A stretch of 64,000 nucleotides of DNA from contig NC_135261.1 of assembly GCF_964204865.1 (NCBI RefSeq), positions 6,634,001 to 6,698,000 of the forward strand, given 5' to 3'. Each line of letters opens with the position of its first letter. The stretch's first letter is position 1. Below the pieces are notes generated by a model. It searched no databases. It saw only the letters and a program-made list of their open reading frames with translations, and was not told the origin of the DNA. The position numbers were made by a program, and so were the translations under genes. Positions 48,661 through 60,217 of the stretch are shown piece after piece. The stretch is from Styela clava (lineage: Eukaryota; Chordata; Ascidiacea; Stolidobranchia; Styelidae).

Positions 48661-50405
48661 AATTGTTGTCATTATCGATGAAAAGTAAAAAGAATTCATA
48701 TTCAACATATCAATTCTCTTCATCATGAATACTTTTTGTTGAATTAATAAATACTTAATCAACGCGAATTGAAAAGTGCAGGTAACGTCTCATTAGCTGT
48801 TGCTATCAACGTACAAACATTTTCTTTTTGACATATGTTGTACTCAATTCTGCCCAGAGGAAAATATGCAAAACAGACAGAAAGCGCAGAAAACATATAG
48901 ATTTAATTGTTAAATCCAGAAAGAAAAATACCAGGTTATTACATAAGTTCTGCACAAAGTTGTACAAGTTTGCTTGGACACACAACACATAGCTCAATGT
49001 GATGACTATTTTATTCACGTGGGTATTAGTCGCGAAATGGGTCTGTGAATTGTTTTGCTCAATCTTTGTTACTCTTTGTGTAATTGTAGTTAATGAAAAA
49101 CGAAAAATTTTTCTTCAGCGAATGGTCAAATTTGTTTCATTTTTTTCGTATTCAAAAAAAGAAAGGAACCACAAGGCTATTAAATTCATTTTACTTTTCA
49201 AGTATCCCCAATAAATATAGAAAAACGATCATAATGATCTTCTGATTTTATTATGGAAAGAAATCAGGTAAAATCTATATAACTAGTGCTTAATTCAAAA
49301 TATCCATATTTTTTCAAATATTTGTGTCATATTGTAACCCGTTTTTGATTGTAACTCACGTCATGATCAAATGGAATAGAATTTATCTATTTTAAGTTCT
49401 TTCAACTGTTTTTTTCAATATTTTGTTAAATACACCACTGATGAAACATTTGAGTTTATTGCTTAAAATAGGAATTTTTGAATTCAGTTTTTAGTGTCCC
49501 TTCTTAAGAACTTAGCAGCCGGAACTGATTGAAGTTATATTAAGAATAAAAGTTAAACTAGATTCATGTAATTCTTAAGTGTGTAGGGAGTGTAAAAATG
49601 CCAAGGTTCGCAATTGAAACGCTCTCACAAAACCCAAACAACCTTTAACCATAGTTTGAATAAAAAACTTCAATTACGTTGAAGATATTTCCTGACAATT
49701 TCACAAATTGTCATTATAGGAAACTTATACGAGTGATTTTAGATGCGATGTATACTTTAAAAAAAATTACTCATATCTTAGGAATCGCGTTGTTGAGGTT
49801 AGGTATTTCATTTTATTTTTTTCTTGTAACTGTCATCTTATTACTGATAAAAATAGATGAAATATTGGATAATTTGAACGACATTTTCATTCAATGAATG
49901 ATTCCGAATCTTATTCGTGAATGTACACCACATAAGCATTATTTCAAGCCACATAAAGTTATGTTGGTTGTTGCGCAGTTTGTTTTTAAAATACACTGAA
50001 GTGAGCTTTATGATAGAATAAGTTCTCTCGTTTACAGTTCATGGTGGTCAACGAGCTATGTAAAAAGTCGAATATAGAGAGAATATTTCATTGCGATGTT
50101 GTCTTAGTTCGCTTCTTACCTTGTGGGCACGTTATTTAATATTAGATGGCAGGATAGGCCTCTTTTTAGTCAAAAATAAAACAAGAGGGCGTTTCAATGA
50201 AAATCCATTTTTGTCCTGTACCAGAAACTACTTCTATACAATTCGTTTATAGAAATGCTCTTGGGTAAAAATTAATTAAATAAACATTGACGGATGTTAT
50301 TATTACACTGTTATGCACATTGAAAAATGAGCTAACTAATTATTGTCTTTTTCCAAAGTTAATTCTTATTTTTATCTGAACATCCGTTTTCAACAAGACA
50401 AGAGG
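48661..50405. other. Intergenic, nothing recognised
   Basis: AT-rich. Frames at 48999-49214 and 49679-49897 encode hydrophobic stretches but have no splice context or relatives here; likely chance. Confidence 0.35.
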
Positions 50406-52435
50406 ATGATAAAGATATTTGTTGGAATCTTTCTAATGGCAGGAGTTCAATCCCATAATTGGAATAACATGCGAGAATTTGTTTCTTCAGAATTCTTTAA
50501 TAAATTTGATGAACAGGCATGTATTTATTATTTAACAAAAATATATCTCAAATAGAATAGAAGAATAAAAATGTACAGCTATATTTTTCATTACAGGTTT
50601 CCCACACTGAGGCATTAAAATTTGATTTCCCCGAAGATAAAAACTTTGTTTACGGCAAATATTCTGAATGCGCGCCGTTCAGGTAAATAGCTAATTATTT
50701 AATTTTTAGTCGAATTTTTGACAGATTGAGCTTAATGTTGAAAATGAAAAATGAAAGGTATGTCTATTTTGTAACAAGCATTCTGGCAAATAGCCGACAA
50801 TGAAAACATTATATCTAAGATTTCGGTTTGTTCAATAAAACAGATTTGTTTTGACATTTGATCTAAAATTTTGTATTTGTTATACGGAGGAGTTAGGAGA
50901 TGGTAACAGGTTTCACAAGTTTATAATAACTTGGTCTTGATGTACATTCAATCCTTTAGTTTCTGATAAATATGATGACTCTGAATTCCGTAAAATTAAT
51001 GAATATTTCTCGGTAGCACTTATAATCTGTGTCTAAAAATTACTATTTCACCATTATATAAAGTATTTCTACAGTTATTCATCAGGACCAGATGAAGTAT
51101 GTCAAATAAAAAAGGGAACAGGTAAGAAAACGTATTGCAAAGACAAAAAATGCTCTTACATTGTTCGTTATGGATCGACTAAATGTAACAAAATGGTTGA
51201 ACTGTACAGGCCGATCAATATTGTCACGAAAGAATGCAAGTGAGTTTTACTACGTACAATGTGCTTTCATGTCCTTATTAAGAATATGCAAGATAACATA
51301 TTTATATCTTACTATATATATATATATATGATATGTAAAATAGACACGAGTCGTACTCTATCTAATGCAAACATTACACGACCACGAATAGATTATGGTA
51401 TTATTGATTTTTGTGTACATCGATTTGTAGATTTCAAACGACGATTAAATCTGGGCGTACAAGTGCCAATTTTCAATTCCTAAGCAATATTAAGATATTT
51501 GAATTTGAATCATCTACATAACAGCACTTTTCATAGGAATAGCGCTAACAAGACAGAAAACTCTTTATGAATTTATTTTGAAGTAATCGCTATGCCAAGT
51601 AGTAAGAAAATCTGGTACTGTTAGGTATGCACCAGAAGTTGTTTTTACAAACATAATTTGTATAAATTGACTGATAAATTTTTATTCTTGAAGGCCTTTT
51701 CAAAATTCGTGTGGCCAGCTGGGCAAATATTACGATCCAAATAATATGATGCCAGAACTTTACCAGAATTTATTTTGAAGTAATCGCTATGCCAAGTAGT
51801 AATAAAATCTAGTACTGTTAGGTATGCACCAGAAGTTGTTTCTACAAACATAATTTGTATAAATTGAGTGATAAATTTTTATTCTTGAAGGCCTTTTCAA
51901 AATTTGTGTGGCCAGCTGGGCAAATATTACGATCCAAATAATATGATGCCAGAACTTTACCCCAATACTGGATCTAATCCGCGTGGCACCTCAAATAGAA
52001 GAATTGAATGCGAATGTCAGACTATTTGGTGCGTTGGTGAAACGTTGACAATCTATAAAGAAAATGGAAGACTGTACAAGGGAGATGTAACAATTAAGGT
52101 AAAGAAATATTCCAACTGTGAATTATTCTTATATTTTACTTATGTTGTAAGTTTGAATTATTTCAGTTAAAGTATGCTGAGTCAGTTTTCTGCAAAAATG
52201 TGTATTCTTAACATTTACGACAGATGTTTTTGATTATTTTTATTGTATAAGTTTTTCTGAAGTAATTTTAAAATTTTGGTCAACAAGTACATTATAGATT
52301 AAAAGCCAATAGCGATTTTTTTAAGTTGGAATAAAAAACGTCGTAAAATTTTTGATATTCTTCATCTGTGCATTATATTTGCAGAAACCATGCAAATGCG
52401 ATTGCAGAAAAAAAGTGACCAGATCGACTTATTAG
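50406..52435 (+). CDS. Small secreted Cys-rich protein, five exons (paralogue P3)
   Basis: Exons 50406-50516, 50597-50682, 51075-51239, 51891-52098, 52385-52435, 206 residues. Exon phases are the same as in P1 and P2, with exon 2 also 86 bp and exon 4 also 208 bp. Signal peptide MIKIFVGIFLMAGVQS. The mature part keeps the family plan: FNKFDEQ, KFDFPED, SGPDEVC, YGSTKCNKMVELYRP, KEC, then ECECQTIW, YKENGRLYKGDVTIK and PCKCDCRKK. The intervening residues have diverged strongly from P1/P2, so this is the older branch. The first donor reads CAG/GCATGT, a GC-AG intron. ATG at 50406 is preferred because it directly precedes the leader. AATAAA follows at 52441. A 197-bp tandem duplication lies at the 5' side of exon 4. 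Confidence 0.8.
51569..51962 (+). repeat. 197-bp tandem duplication across the start of P3 exon 4
   Basis: 51569-51765 and 51766-51962 differ at only a handful of positions. Each includes the intron end, the acceptor (attcttgaag) and the first 72 bases of exon 4. Only the second copy continues into the rest of the exon and its donor; the first copy breaks at CTTTACC/agaattt. Confidence 0.95.
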
Positions 52436-52564
52436 AAATGAATAAAAAGGGAGAATGTTGCTGATATGTTAAATTGTTCATTGTTGAAAATATGTACAAT
52501 TTCTTGCATGTGTAATAAATGAATGTATAAAAGAATGAGTATCTCAAAAATCATTACAAAGGCA

Positions 52565-53255
52565 ATATAGATAGAAAGAAACAATTTCCTAATCTTTCCA
52601 CTGCCCACCAACTCAATATTCGATCAATTTAGCTTGGGCTATTTTCAGTCGTTATTAATATAAACTTTAGGTATGTTTTGCACGTAATGAACCAGTATCA
52701 CATAGTATACAATAAAACGCTTTATTTCGGAAACCGATTATTTATAATAGTTGATTGCCGAGATAAAAGTATAGTGGTTAAGAACAATTCGTGCCTTGTT
52801 CATTTCTTAGACTTGATCATGTTAGAAATGTCAAACTTGTTTTGATGTAATAAACCGTTTTAGAATTCTTGTCACAGTGACTTGTATGCTTATACTAGAT
52901 CCACATTCTAGTAATTATACACACAAATATACGCGCTAAATGTACATTCCTTAAACCTTTATCACACTAAACAACGAGACATTCAGCTGTATGGAACTAA
53001 ACAATGTGGTTATAAAATTTCGAATATCGAGAAAACGATTATTTTGTGGCAATGTCGTACGATATTACCTGAAAAAATATTCCAGATTTATAATTTATTT
53101 TTATCACCCTACTATCTAAATGTATTTGTCAAAAGTTTACAGCATGCACTAATGCCATGCCCAGACAGTTTCAATTTTGTTCCAGACGTGACGCAAGTAA
53201 TCTTTGGCCGATGATAACTCTGTGGACGTGACGTCTGACAATATAATGATCTTAA
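52565..53255 (-). repeat. Inverted-repeat family D, copy 2
   Basis: Reverse complement of 46735-47465, with a deletion and small indels. It lies between the P3 gene and the membrane protein gene, and may contain the latter's missing 5' region or promoter. Confidence 0.8.
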
Positions 53256-53322
53256 GAACCTGTAATTTCTTACGCGAAAATGGACTATAGTGACACATAT
53301 TGATCTCTAGCAATTTTAATAG

Positions 53323-55392
53323 GTTTGTGGCCCACCTGGAAATGTGACTGTGGCCCAGCAGTATGAGTATGAGTTTTTGGAATGTGATGTGATCATGGAT
53401 AAATCTGACCGATCTCAGGTTTATTTCTATTTAAAACAGAAATTTTTACATAATACATTTGCTTCGTATTCCGAAAATATATTATGACGTCATAATTATA
53501 TATTTTTAATGTGTGGAATGCAGCTTAAAATGTTCTCAGTTCTTATTATTTGTATTTCGTAGTATGGATTAGATTTGCACAATCCCGAGTTTTTCGAATA
53601 TTTAACCAATAAAAGTATTTTCAAATACGGTCACACCGTGAGATATTTGCAGGTATGTGGATCTCCGCCTTCAAAACAAACTATTTAAGATCCACCCCTT
53701 CGTCTCCTAAACTAGTTAATCGCAAAAACGCGTTTAAAAAGGTAAAATTGGATCAAGTGTGAGTTTAACAGATGACATACTTTATAATGCTAACAAACAT
53801 GTCTACTTACAAACATAGGTACGCTAGTAAAAAATATCAAGAGACAACTCGTGCAAAATTAGACGCTATGTATTCAATTTCGTCTTCTACAAATCTTGCG
53901 AATCAAAATAATGAGAATCATTGCGAAAATTTTGCAAATTCCATCCAGCTTATTCTCAGCATTATTCTCGGATTGCTTTTGACAATTTCAATAATTCTAA
54001 TAGCAAAACTGGCACACAGGTTCGTAATAAATAGTAATTATTATTTGACAATATTTTTGTTGGTGTGACGTGTATTAATATCTTGATTGTCAGGAACAAT
54101 AGACCATTGCTCAAATATACAGGGTTTCCCAGAAGTCGCGCACCATGTAAGTAAAGTTAAATAAATAATACATAAAATAAATATAGATAAAGCATAAAAA
54201 ACAAATTATTAAATTTCTGGGAGACTCTGATGTACGCGAAGTCCAATAACTAACCACAATACTGATAGCTTATGCTAGTTACATTAAAATCCATTATTCG
54301 ATAAAATCTTTAAATCAAAATCAGATCGCGATCGCGACTCTGTCTAAAAGATGGGGACTGGTATGAAGTAATCCGACGTTTCTAGGGAATATTTGTAACT
54401 GCTTTGACCGCTTTAAGTACTGAAAATCGAATGTTCCATTAGTTTCTGAAGAACGCAATTTTGTCGGAACGCATGCGGGATATTTTGTGCAATATATCAA
54501 TACAATATATCAAGGCTCAAAATACGAAAATTATTAATTATACGGTTAGGGTTTGGATTAAGGTTAGGGATTCAGATTGAAATTGTGCTGGAAATTTTCA
54601 AAGCATTACCAACCCCAATCCGAACATGGCGGTGGTGTTTTTCTCCAATCTCACATTTTTGCATTAGTGGTGGGGGCTTTGTACAAAAGATTCCACATGG
54701 CACCTCAACAACACAACAATGTAACGAAAACATTCTTATATTCACTTCGTGTCCGATAATTCAGTTTGTCAATTCTGCCTTGATCGAACAAAGAAAGCAG
54801 TCTATTTCTATACAAAATCTACCTTAACGAAAATTAGACTAACGTGTTAGTTACATGTTTAATTGTGAATTGGTGCGGTTATTGATGTTTATGGTTCTCT
54901 AACAATGAATCAGTTACAACGCAATTGAAGTTAAGAATGAGATGTGTGAGCAACGTTGAATTTGACAATTTATACATCAAATTTTCATGTTGGCAATATA
55001 CAGGGTGGCCCAAAAGTAGGTATGTATACAGGTATTAAAATTATTAAACAATAAAATAGTTTAATAACTGTATACCTACTTTTGGGCCACTCTTTATATA
55101 CTATCAGTTAACTTTGCCATGCGAAAAATTATTTTATTTTAAAAGATTTTTGAATAAACTTCCATATATTTAAAATTGTTTTTGAAAATTGGAATGCAAG
55201 TATTGTAAAATATTTTTCAGGCTCAGACGAAAGGCCGCTGTACCTGCACACCTTCCATTGCTTCCACATGTTCCCAATCGGAATGAACAGACGCATACCG
55301 TTGGAGGCCAAATACAGTTTATCGCAAGAAAGCTCCGCCTGCGATCAGTATCACAGAAGATTCGTACTATGCGGAAATATAAGCTGAATTAA
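53323..55392 (+). CDS. Single-pass membrane protein, four 3' exons, 5' end not found
   Basis: Exons 53323-53418, 53563-53652, 53772-54019 and 55221-55392 have GT-AG borders and matching phases (0,0,2), giving at least 201 residues. The outer part (VCGPPGNVTVAQQYEYEF, CDVIMDKSDRSQ, HNPEFFEYLTNKS) has two cysteines and a possible N-glycosylation site. Exon three adds a Ser/Asn-rich stalk (STNLANQNNENHCENFANS) and a strong transmembrane helix (LILSIILGLLLTISIILIA). The last exon begins with a basic stop-transfer run (HRLRRK) and gives a 56-residue cytoplasmic tail rich in Arg/Lys. No family is recognised. The start and signal peptide should lie upstream of 53323. The long last intron contains two MITEs. 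The real coding status rests on phase agreement and topology, not on homology. Confidence 0.55.
54120..54229. mobile_element. Small MITE in the last intron of the membrane gene
   Basis: cagggtttcccagaag at the left and, inverted, cagagtctcccagaaat at the right form short TIRs around an AT-rich centre. Confidence 0.6.
54997..55100. mobile_element. Mariner-like foldback MITE
   Basis: cagggtggcccaaaagtagg followed by tatgtatacag is inverted at ctgtatacctacttttgggc cactctt. Almost the whole element can fold into one stem, with TATA on both outer sides. Located in the last intron of the membrane protein gene. Confidence 0.85.
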
Positions 55393-56624
55393 TGCATTAA
55401 ATGACTTCATTATATTTAACTATATATTTATACCCGTTGGGTATGATCGAAAAGAAAGAAGATAGCTAAATGTTATCACATAAATACAGTTTTGTACGGC
55501 ATATGTTCTTTATTTTTTGAAAGTTTTGAAAATTAGAGAGGTTCCAAATTTAAATTTTTTACCATACTGTACTATATTTTTTTTTCTATTTTGGTCCCTA
55601 ATTCTTTGTTTAACTGGGTATCATGTATCAAAATTTTTAATATTCTCTAAATATTGTTAAAAATTCACAATCTCTTAAAGTCATTGTAAAATTTTGTGTC
55701 GATTAATTTGCTTGCGAATAGTACTTTAGCAACCTTATGTGTGATGCTTCGATTCATATTATAGTAAAAAGTGATGAGATTCTAAGATTAACGCTCGATT
55801 TGAATGCGTGGTATGAATTTCAGAGCACCATACGATTAGAAAGTAAACAGTAACAGTGTATATAATTTGTATAAGTTCGCAACGACAAATTCACTGAAAT
55901 TAATATGGCAGTGGTTCTTACCTTTTTTCGACAGATTCCTTTTTGCCTTCTTCCTCCTTGCCTTTTTTGGATCTTTTTATTCCTCCCAACTAAACTTAAA
56001 AATTCTGTTTCCTTTTTTTTAATTTTTTAATGGATCCCTAGCCAGCGCTATGAACAACTCTGGCTGGTGCACTCTGGCTTTTGCACATTGTGAGTAACTT
56101 AAAAGATATCCATAAATACGTATTATAATAAAACTAAATATTTGAACATTATTTTTGAATATACATCAAATGCAAAGTGATATTTGCTCCAAAATAACAT
56201 CAAAATTTCTCTCTGGGGAGGAATTCCCCCCGTTTTGGAAATGTTGTAATACAGCAACTAGTTTAATTCAGTTTTCATTGTTTTACCAGGGAACGATATT
56301 TGATGAAGATTTTTCGGCGCTCCAGAAGTATGTGTACCAATATGAATGTAACTAATTTCGTTCGCCTACTTTAGTTCGCTCTACCTAAATTACGTTGAGA
56401 TTTCGGCATTGGCCTTGCCAAAATACTATTTTTCTTTCAAGTTTTGTAGCATTTTTATCTTTATCACGTTTAGCTTTTTTTTTATCATTTTTCAATCCCG
56501 TAATCCCTCCATTTTACTTGCACAAAGAAATTATAAAAAACCATTTTGGTCTGTTAGAGTATTTCTTTCAATTATTGTGATTTCCAGAAGCTTGATTTAT
56601 TAAATTTACGTATATTGACGACAA
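55393..56624. other. Intergenic, pyrimidine-rich stretches and a family B end
   Basis: Holds T-rich low-complexity sequence at about 55915-56030 and a lone family B terminus at 56317-56345 (ggcgctccagaagtatgtgt). No exon could be supported. Confidence 0.4.
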
Positions 56625-56771
56625 TTAAATGTTCTCTTAATTTCTGTAAATATTACTAAAATATTCCTTTTTAATAAATCCTGGCCAGGATTAAAATTTC
56701 TTTTTATATATACCTGAATAACATATTTATTTTTACATATATCTGCCTTTTTTAAGTTTATGGTTTAGAGC
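56625..56771 (+). repeat. Repeat unit F, first copy, interrupted by hAT
   Basis: tttctgtaaatattactaaa ... aatcctggccagg ... ttatatatacctgaataa ... agtttatggtttagag matches the two tandem units at 58675-59150. It breaks exactly where the hAT terminus begins (56772). Confidence 0.8.
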
Positions 56772-58612
56772 AGTGATTCCCAAAGTGGGCGATATCGCCT
56801 CCCGGTGGGCGAAAACGATACAGAGGTGGGCGAAAAAGTCGAAGAGGGCGATAGGGGGCGATTTCGCGAAACCTGTTTTTGGTCGGCGCATCGTGCACTT
56901 GATTACTGTAGGCCTACTCTGCGTGCTTTTGTATGTTTGAATAACATGGGCGATGTCACATGCAAAAGGATTGCCGGACTCGTCTTCGCAGTAAGGACGC
57001 TTCAGTGAATGGAATTTTTCCCGACCTTTGATCCCGGAAAATTCTTCCTATACTTTACCATTCTAAAATTTTCGGTGTTTATTTTAAGAGTGTTTTCGCG
57101 AGTTGTTGCTTATGAAATGAAGTATTCGTTTCAAAGCTATTTCTACACTAATTTTTGATTACTGTATTTAAACTGAAACTCCTGGGAGGACAAGGTGATC
57201 ATTGACTTATTTTATTTAAATTTCCGAATGACAACTAAAAACTAACGAATAGAATTTAAAATCGCGAAAATGAGGTAATGTTCACGACCACACCTGAAAG
57301 TCTGTCTGAGTGAGAAATGTGTCTGAGTGGATGCGAAAGGGGGTTTGTTACGTTTATTTTTGCATCTTGCTAGTAAACAAGGAAGTCTATGCCAGGGGAA
57401 ACATCCAAACGGCGGTTTTAACGATGAATTAATTTTATTTATTATCTACGCTCGAGGAGTAAATTACAGTTTTTTTTACGTAACAGAATTTATCGTGAGA
57501 CACGTTTAGACTAAATTTTATTATATCCTAAAAATTATATTGAACAGCTACTCGTTTTACGAGCCTACAATTTAATTATAATTAGACAAATGGAAACACG
57601 CAGAAAAGTTGATGCTGAGTGCAGGGGTTCAATAGCGCAGTAAATATTCGAATATATTGCAATGCAACAAGAATTCATATTCTATTCGTGAAATTCATCA
57701 CTGCTTAATTTTTGTAAGAATGTATCTTCAAAGAAAATCTTTATCAAAATTTCACAAACCATGCGAAAATATTCACTTCGATGTTTGGTACATATTTACA
57801 TATTTGTGCGAACAATTATTTTTGAAAATGAATATTACAAAGAACAAGCAAAGTACTATAGGATTAGTTATGCCCATTTAAAAAATCTTTCAATCTTGGC
57901 GTCGTAAAGATATCAAGCGTGATGCAGCAACAAGACAGTGTCACATTAAATGTCTTTGTAATAATTTTTTTATAAGATGACTGAGTTGAGTTCACGAATT
58001 GTCGCAGTTTTTGCACGATGTTCCGTTTTTAACTTTCAAAAAATATATGCGATCCGCAAAAGAATAGCCATCCTAAATTTTGTCCCGCGAGCGACGTAAA
58101 ATTTGCCGACACCTGAGCCATCCGAGTCCACGAATCCAAAACAAATGGCTGATTAATTCTATGGACTGGTGATCGGACTGGAGGACGTGGTAGGATGGGG
58201 ATGAATTTTACCAAAAACCGTTATATATCAAAATTTCACAAATCATGCGAAAATATTCACTTCGATGTATGGCACATATTTACCTAAATCCACCAAATGT
58301 ACATGTGTACCGAATGTACCTAAATCATTATTATAAGTTTTGAAAAAGTAATTTTGTTTTCATTATTTTAATGTGAAACGGGATGAATTTAGGGAGTCAA
58401 ATGCTATAAGGCAAGAGTACACGGCGGTTTTTGAGGAAGTAGAACCCTGGATTCTTTCATTTCCGACCTCTGATAGGGTGAAAAAAGGGTTTTCAGCTGT
58501 GACACTATTGCTATCAAAACAACTAAATCGCCTTTCCATCAATAAACGGGATAATTTTAGATATAATAAAAAACTCGATGAAGAACACCAAGCTCATCCA
58601 TCTCATTGAAAA
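56772..58612 (+). mobile_element. hAT transposon remnant with ZBED5-like C-terminus
   Basis: It starts cagtgattcccaaagtgggc gatatcgcc, a typical hAT terminus shared with 32649. An early protein segment (from about 57595, RKVDAECRG type) matches the minus-strand remnant at 32151. At 58373-58609 the open frame (REFRESNAIRQEYT ... GFSAVTLLLSKQLNRLSI ... EEHQAHPSH-stop) resembles the extreme C-terminus of ZBED5/FAM200-like hAT transposases. Internal sequence is deleted and has a duplicated piece (tatcaaaatttcacaaa at about 57748 and 58228). No right TIR is visible. Confidence 0.7.
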
Positions 58613-58674
58613 ACACAATAAACTATGATTTGTCTCCCTATTTGGTCTGTAATATATTCGTTTCAGGCTTCACA

Positions 58675-59150
58675 TTTTTTTTGTAAATAATTTCTGTAAA
58701 TAATACTAAAGTATTCCCTTTTAATAAATCCTGGCCAGGTTTTAATTTTTTTTTTATATATACCTGAATAAAATGATTATTTTTTACATATAACTGCCCT
58801 TTTCAAGTTTTTTGTTTAGAGCACACATTGGAAGACATCGAAAACAACAGAATCCAGACAGAATAAAATTCAACTCAACAATGAACAAAGTAGAATTCTT
58901 ACTAACGTAGATACTCTTAAATGTTGTCTTTCTGTAAGAATCATTTAAATATTCCTTTTTAGAAAATCCTGGCCAGGTTTTAAATTTATTTTTATATACA
59001 CCTTCATAAAATAAATATTTTTCACATATAACTGACCTTTCTAAGTTTTATGTTTAGAGTACACGTTGGAAGACATCGACAACAACAAAATCCATACGGA
59101 ATACAATTCAACTCAACAATGAACAAAGTAATATTCTTACTAATGTAGGT
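58675..59150 (+). repeat. Tandem repeat F, two units of about 230-240 bp
   Basis: Units 58675-58915 and 58916-59150 share ctggccaggtttta, ttatatatacct, gcacacattggaagacatcg/gtacacgttggaagacatcg, acaacagaatcca and attcaactcaacaatgaaca. Together with 56625-56771 they show a formerly continuous array opened by the hAT element. Confidence 0.85.
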
Positions 59151-60217
59151 ACACTATTTACATATTAGATGTAGATAGATACGCCATTTTACATAGGTTA
59201 TTTTTAAAATAATTTTTTTGTCAGCCATTAAGACCTAAAGCTTCACTCATGGCTTTTTAATAGCGTGTGATAGAGTTCTATTCAGCAATATATGTTTAGA
59301 ACACACTCCTTCTAATGACATTTTTTTTATAACAAAAATTCCAAAATTTCTATTGAACAACCTTGAACTTGCGAGATTTAGTGTCTAGTAGAGGATTGAT
59401 AATTATTCCTAATTAATTAATTTTTATTTCAAGGTTTTCTTGTGTTATTTTCCAACAGAGCAACACCAAAACCACTATTATAGCAAGAATGGGTACTCTA
59501 AAATTCACGATTGTATTTACAGAATTATCAAGTTCAACGCTTCAACTGACAATTTTGATGACGTCACACCTCTAATCATTACTGCACAGGCCTCTCTCAA
59601 TGCAACGCCGTTACGCGTCAAAATTACAAATAATTTTACGTTTTTTTCACGTTTGAAAATTCTCTATATCTACACCAAGTATGGTGCAGTCGAAATCATA
59701 TTTTTCAAAACATCACTAGGCCAGGGATGGATTGTATGAATGAAAATACATGATAAACCAATACTAAGCCATTATAATGGAGGTAATTGTAGTTCATTTC
59801 CCGTCACGAGTCACGTCAACGATTTTAAATGCCTGACTGGCGATTTAGAAATCGATGCTATTTATAGCACTGGCATTCTCAGCGAAACTGGAGTCCCTTT
59901 TTCGTGAAATATATGACGCTGCTATAGAACATTAAGTGTAAAAGACCAATAATACCTTTTAGAGTTGGACTAGGCATTAACCATACTATATATATGCCAA
60001 CCGGCAGTGTAGAGGAAATTGCCTGTGACAACACGAATCACTCAGTGACGGGAAAGAGTACCGCAACCATGTTTCACACATGGCCATAGCACGGTGATTT
60101 GATATTTCAAAACAACGTGCTAGAAATAAGAGCAGACACGTACATAATTCAAATTTATATTTGAACAAGTAATAATATCACATTAAGGAAGACTGTATTC
60201 TGTATTCTGTCTCAATC

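Noticed and set aside
59401..59742. Plus-strand frame with an acceptor-like start (KIHDCIYRIIKFNAS, VTPLIITAQASLNAT)
   Set aside because: Reads moderately protein-like, but no partner exon, donor or recognised family. Lies downstream of the discoidin gene on the other strand. Kept as chance until transcripts show otherwise.
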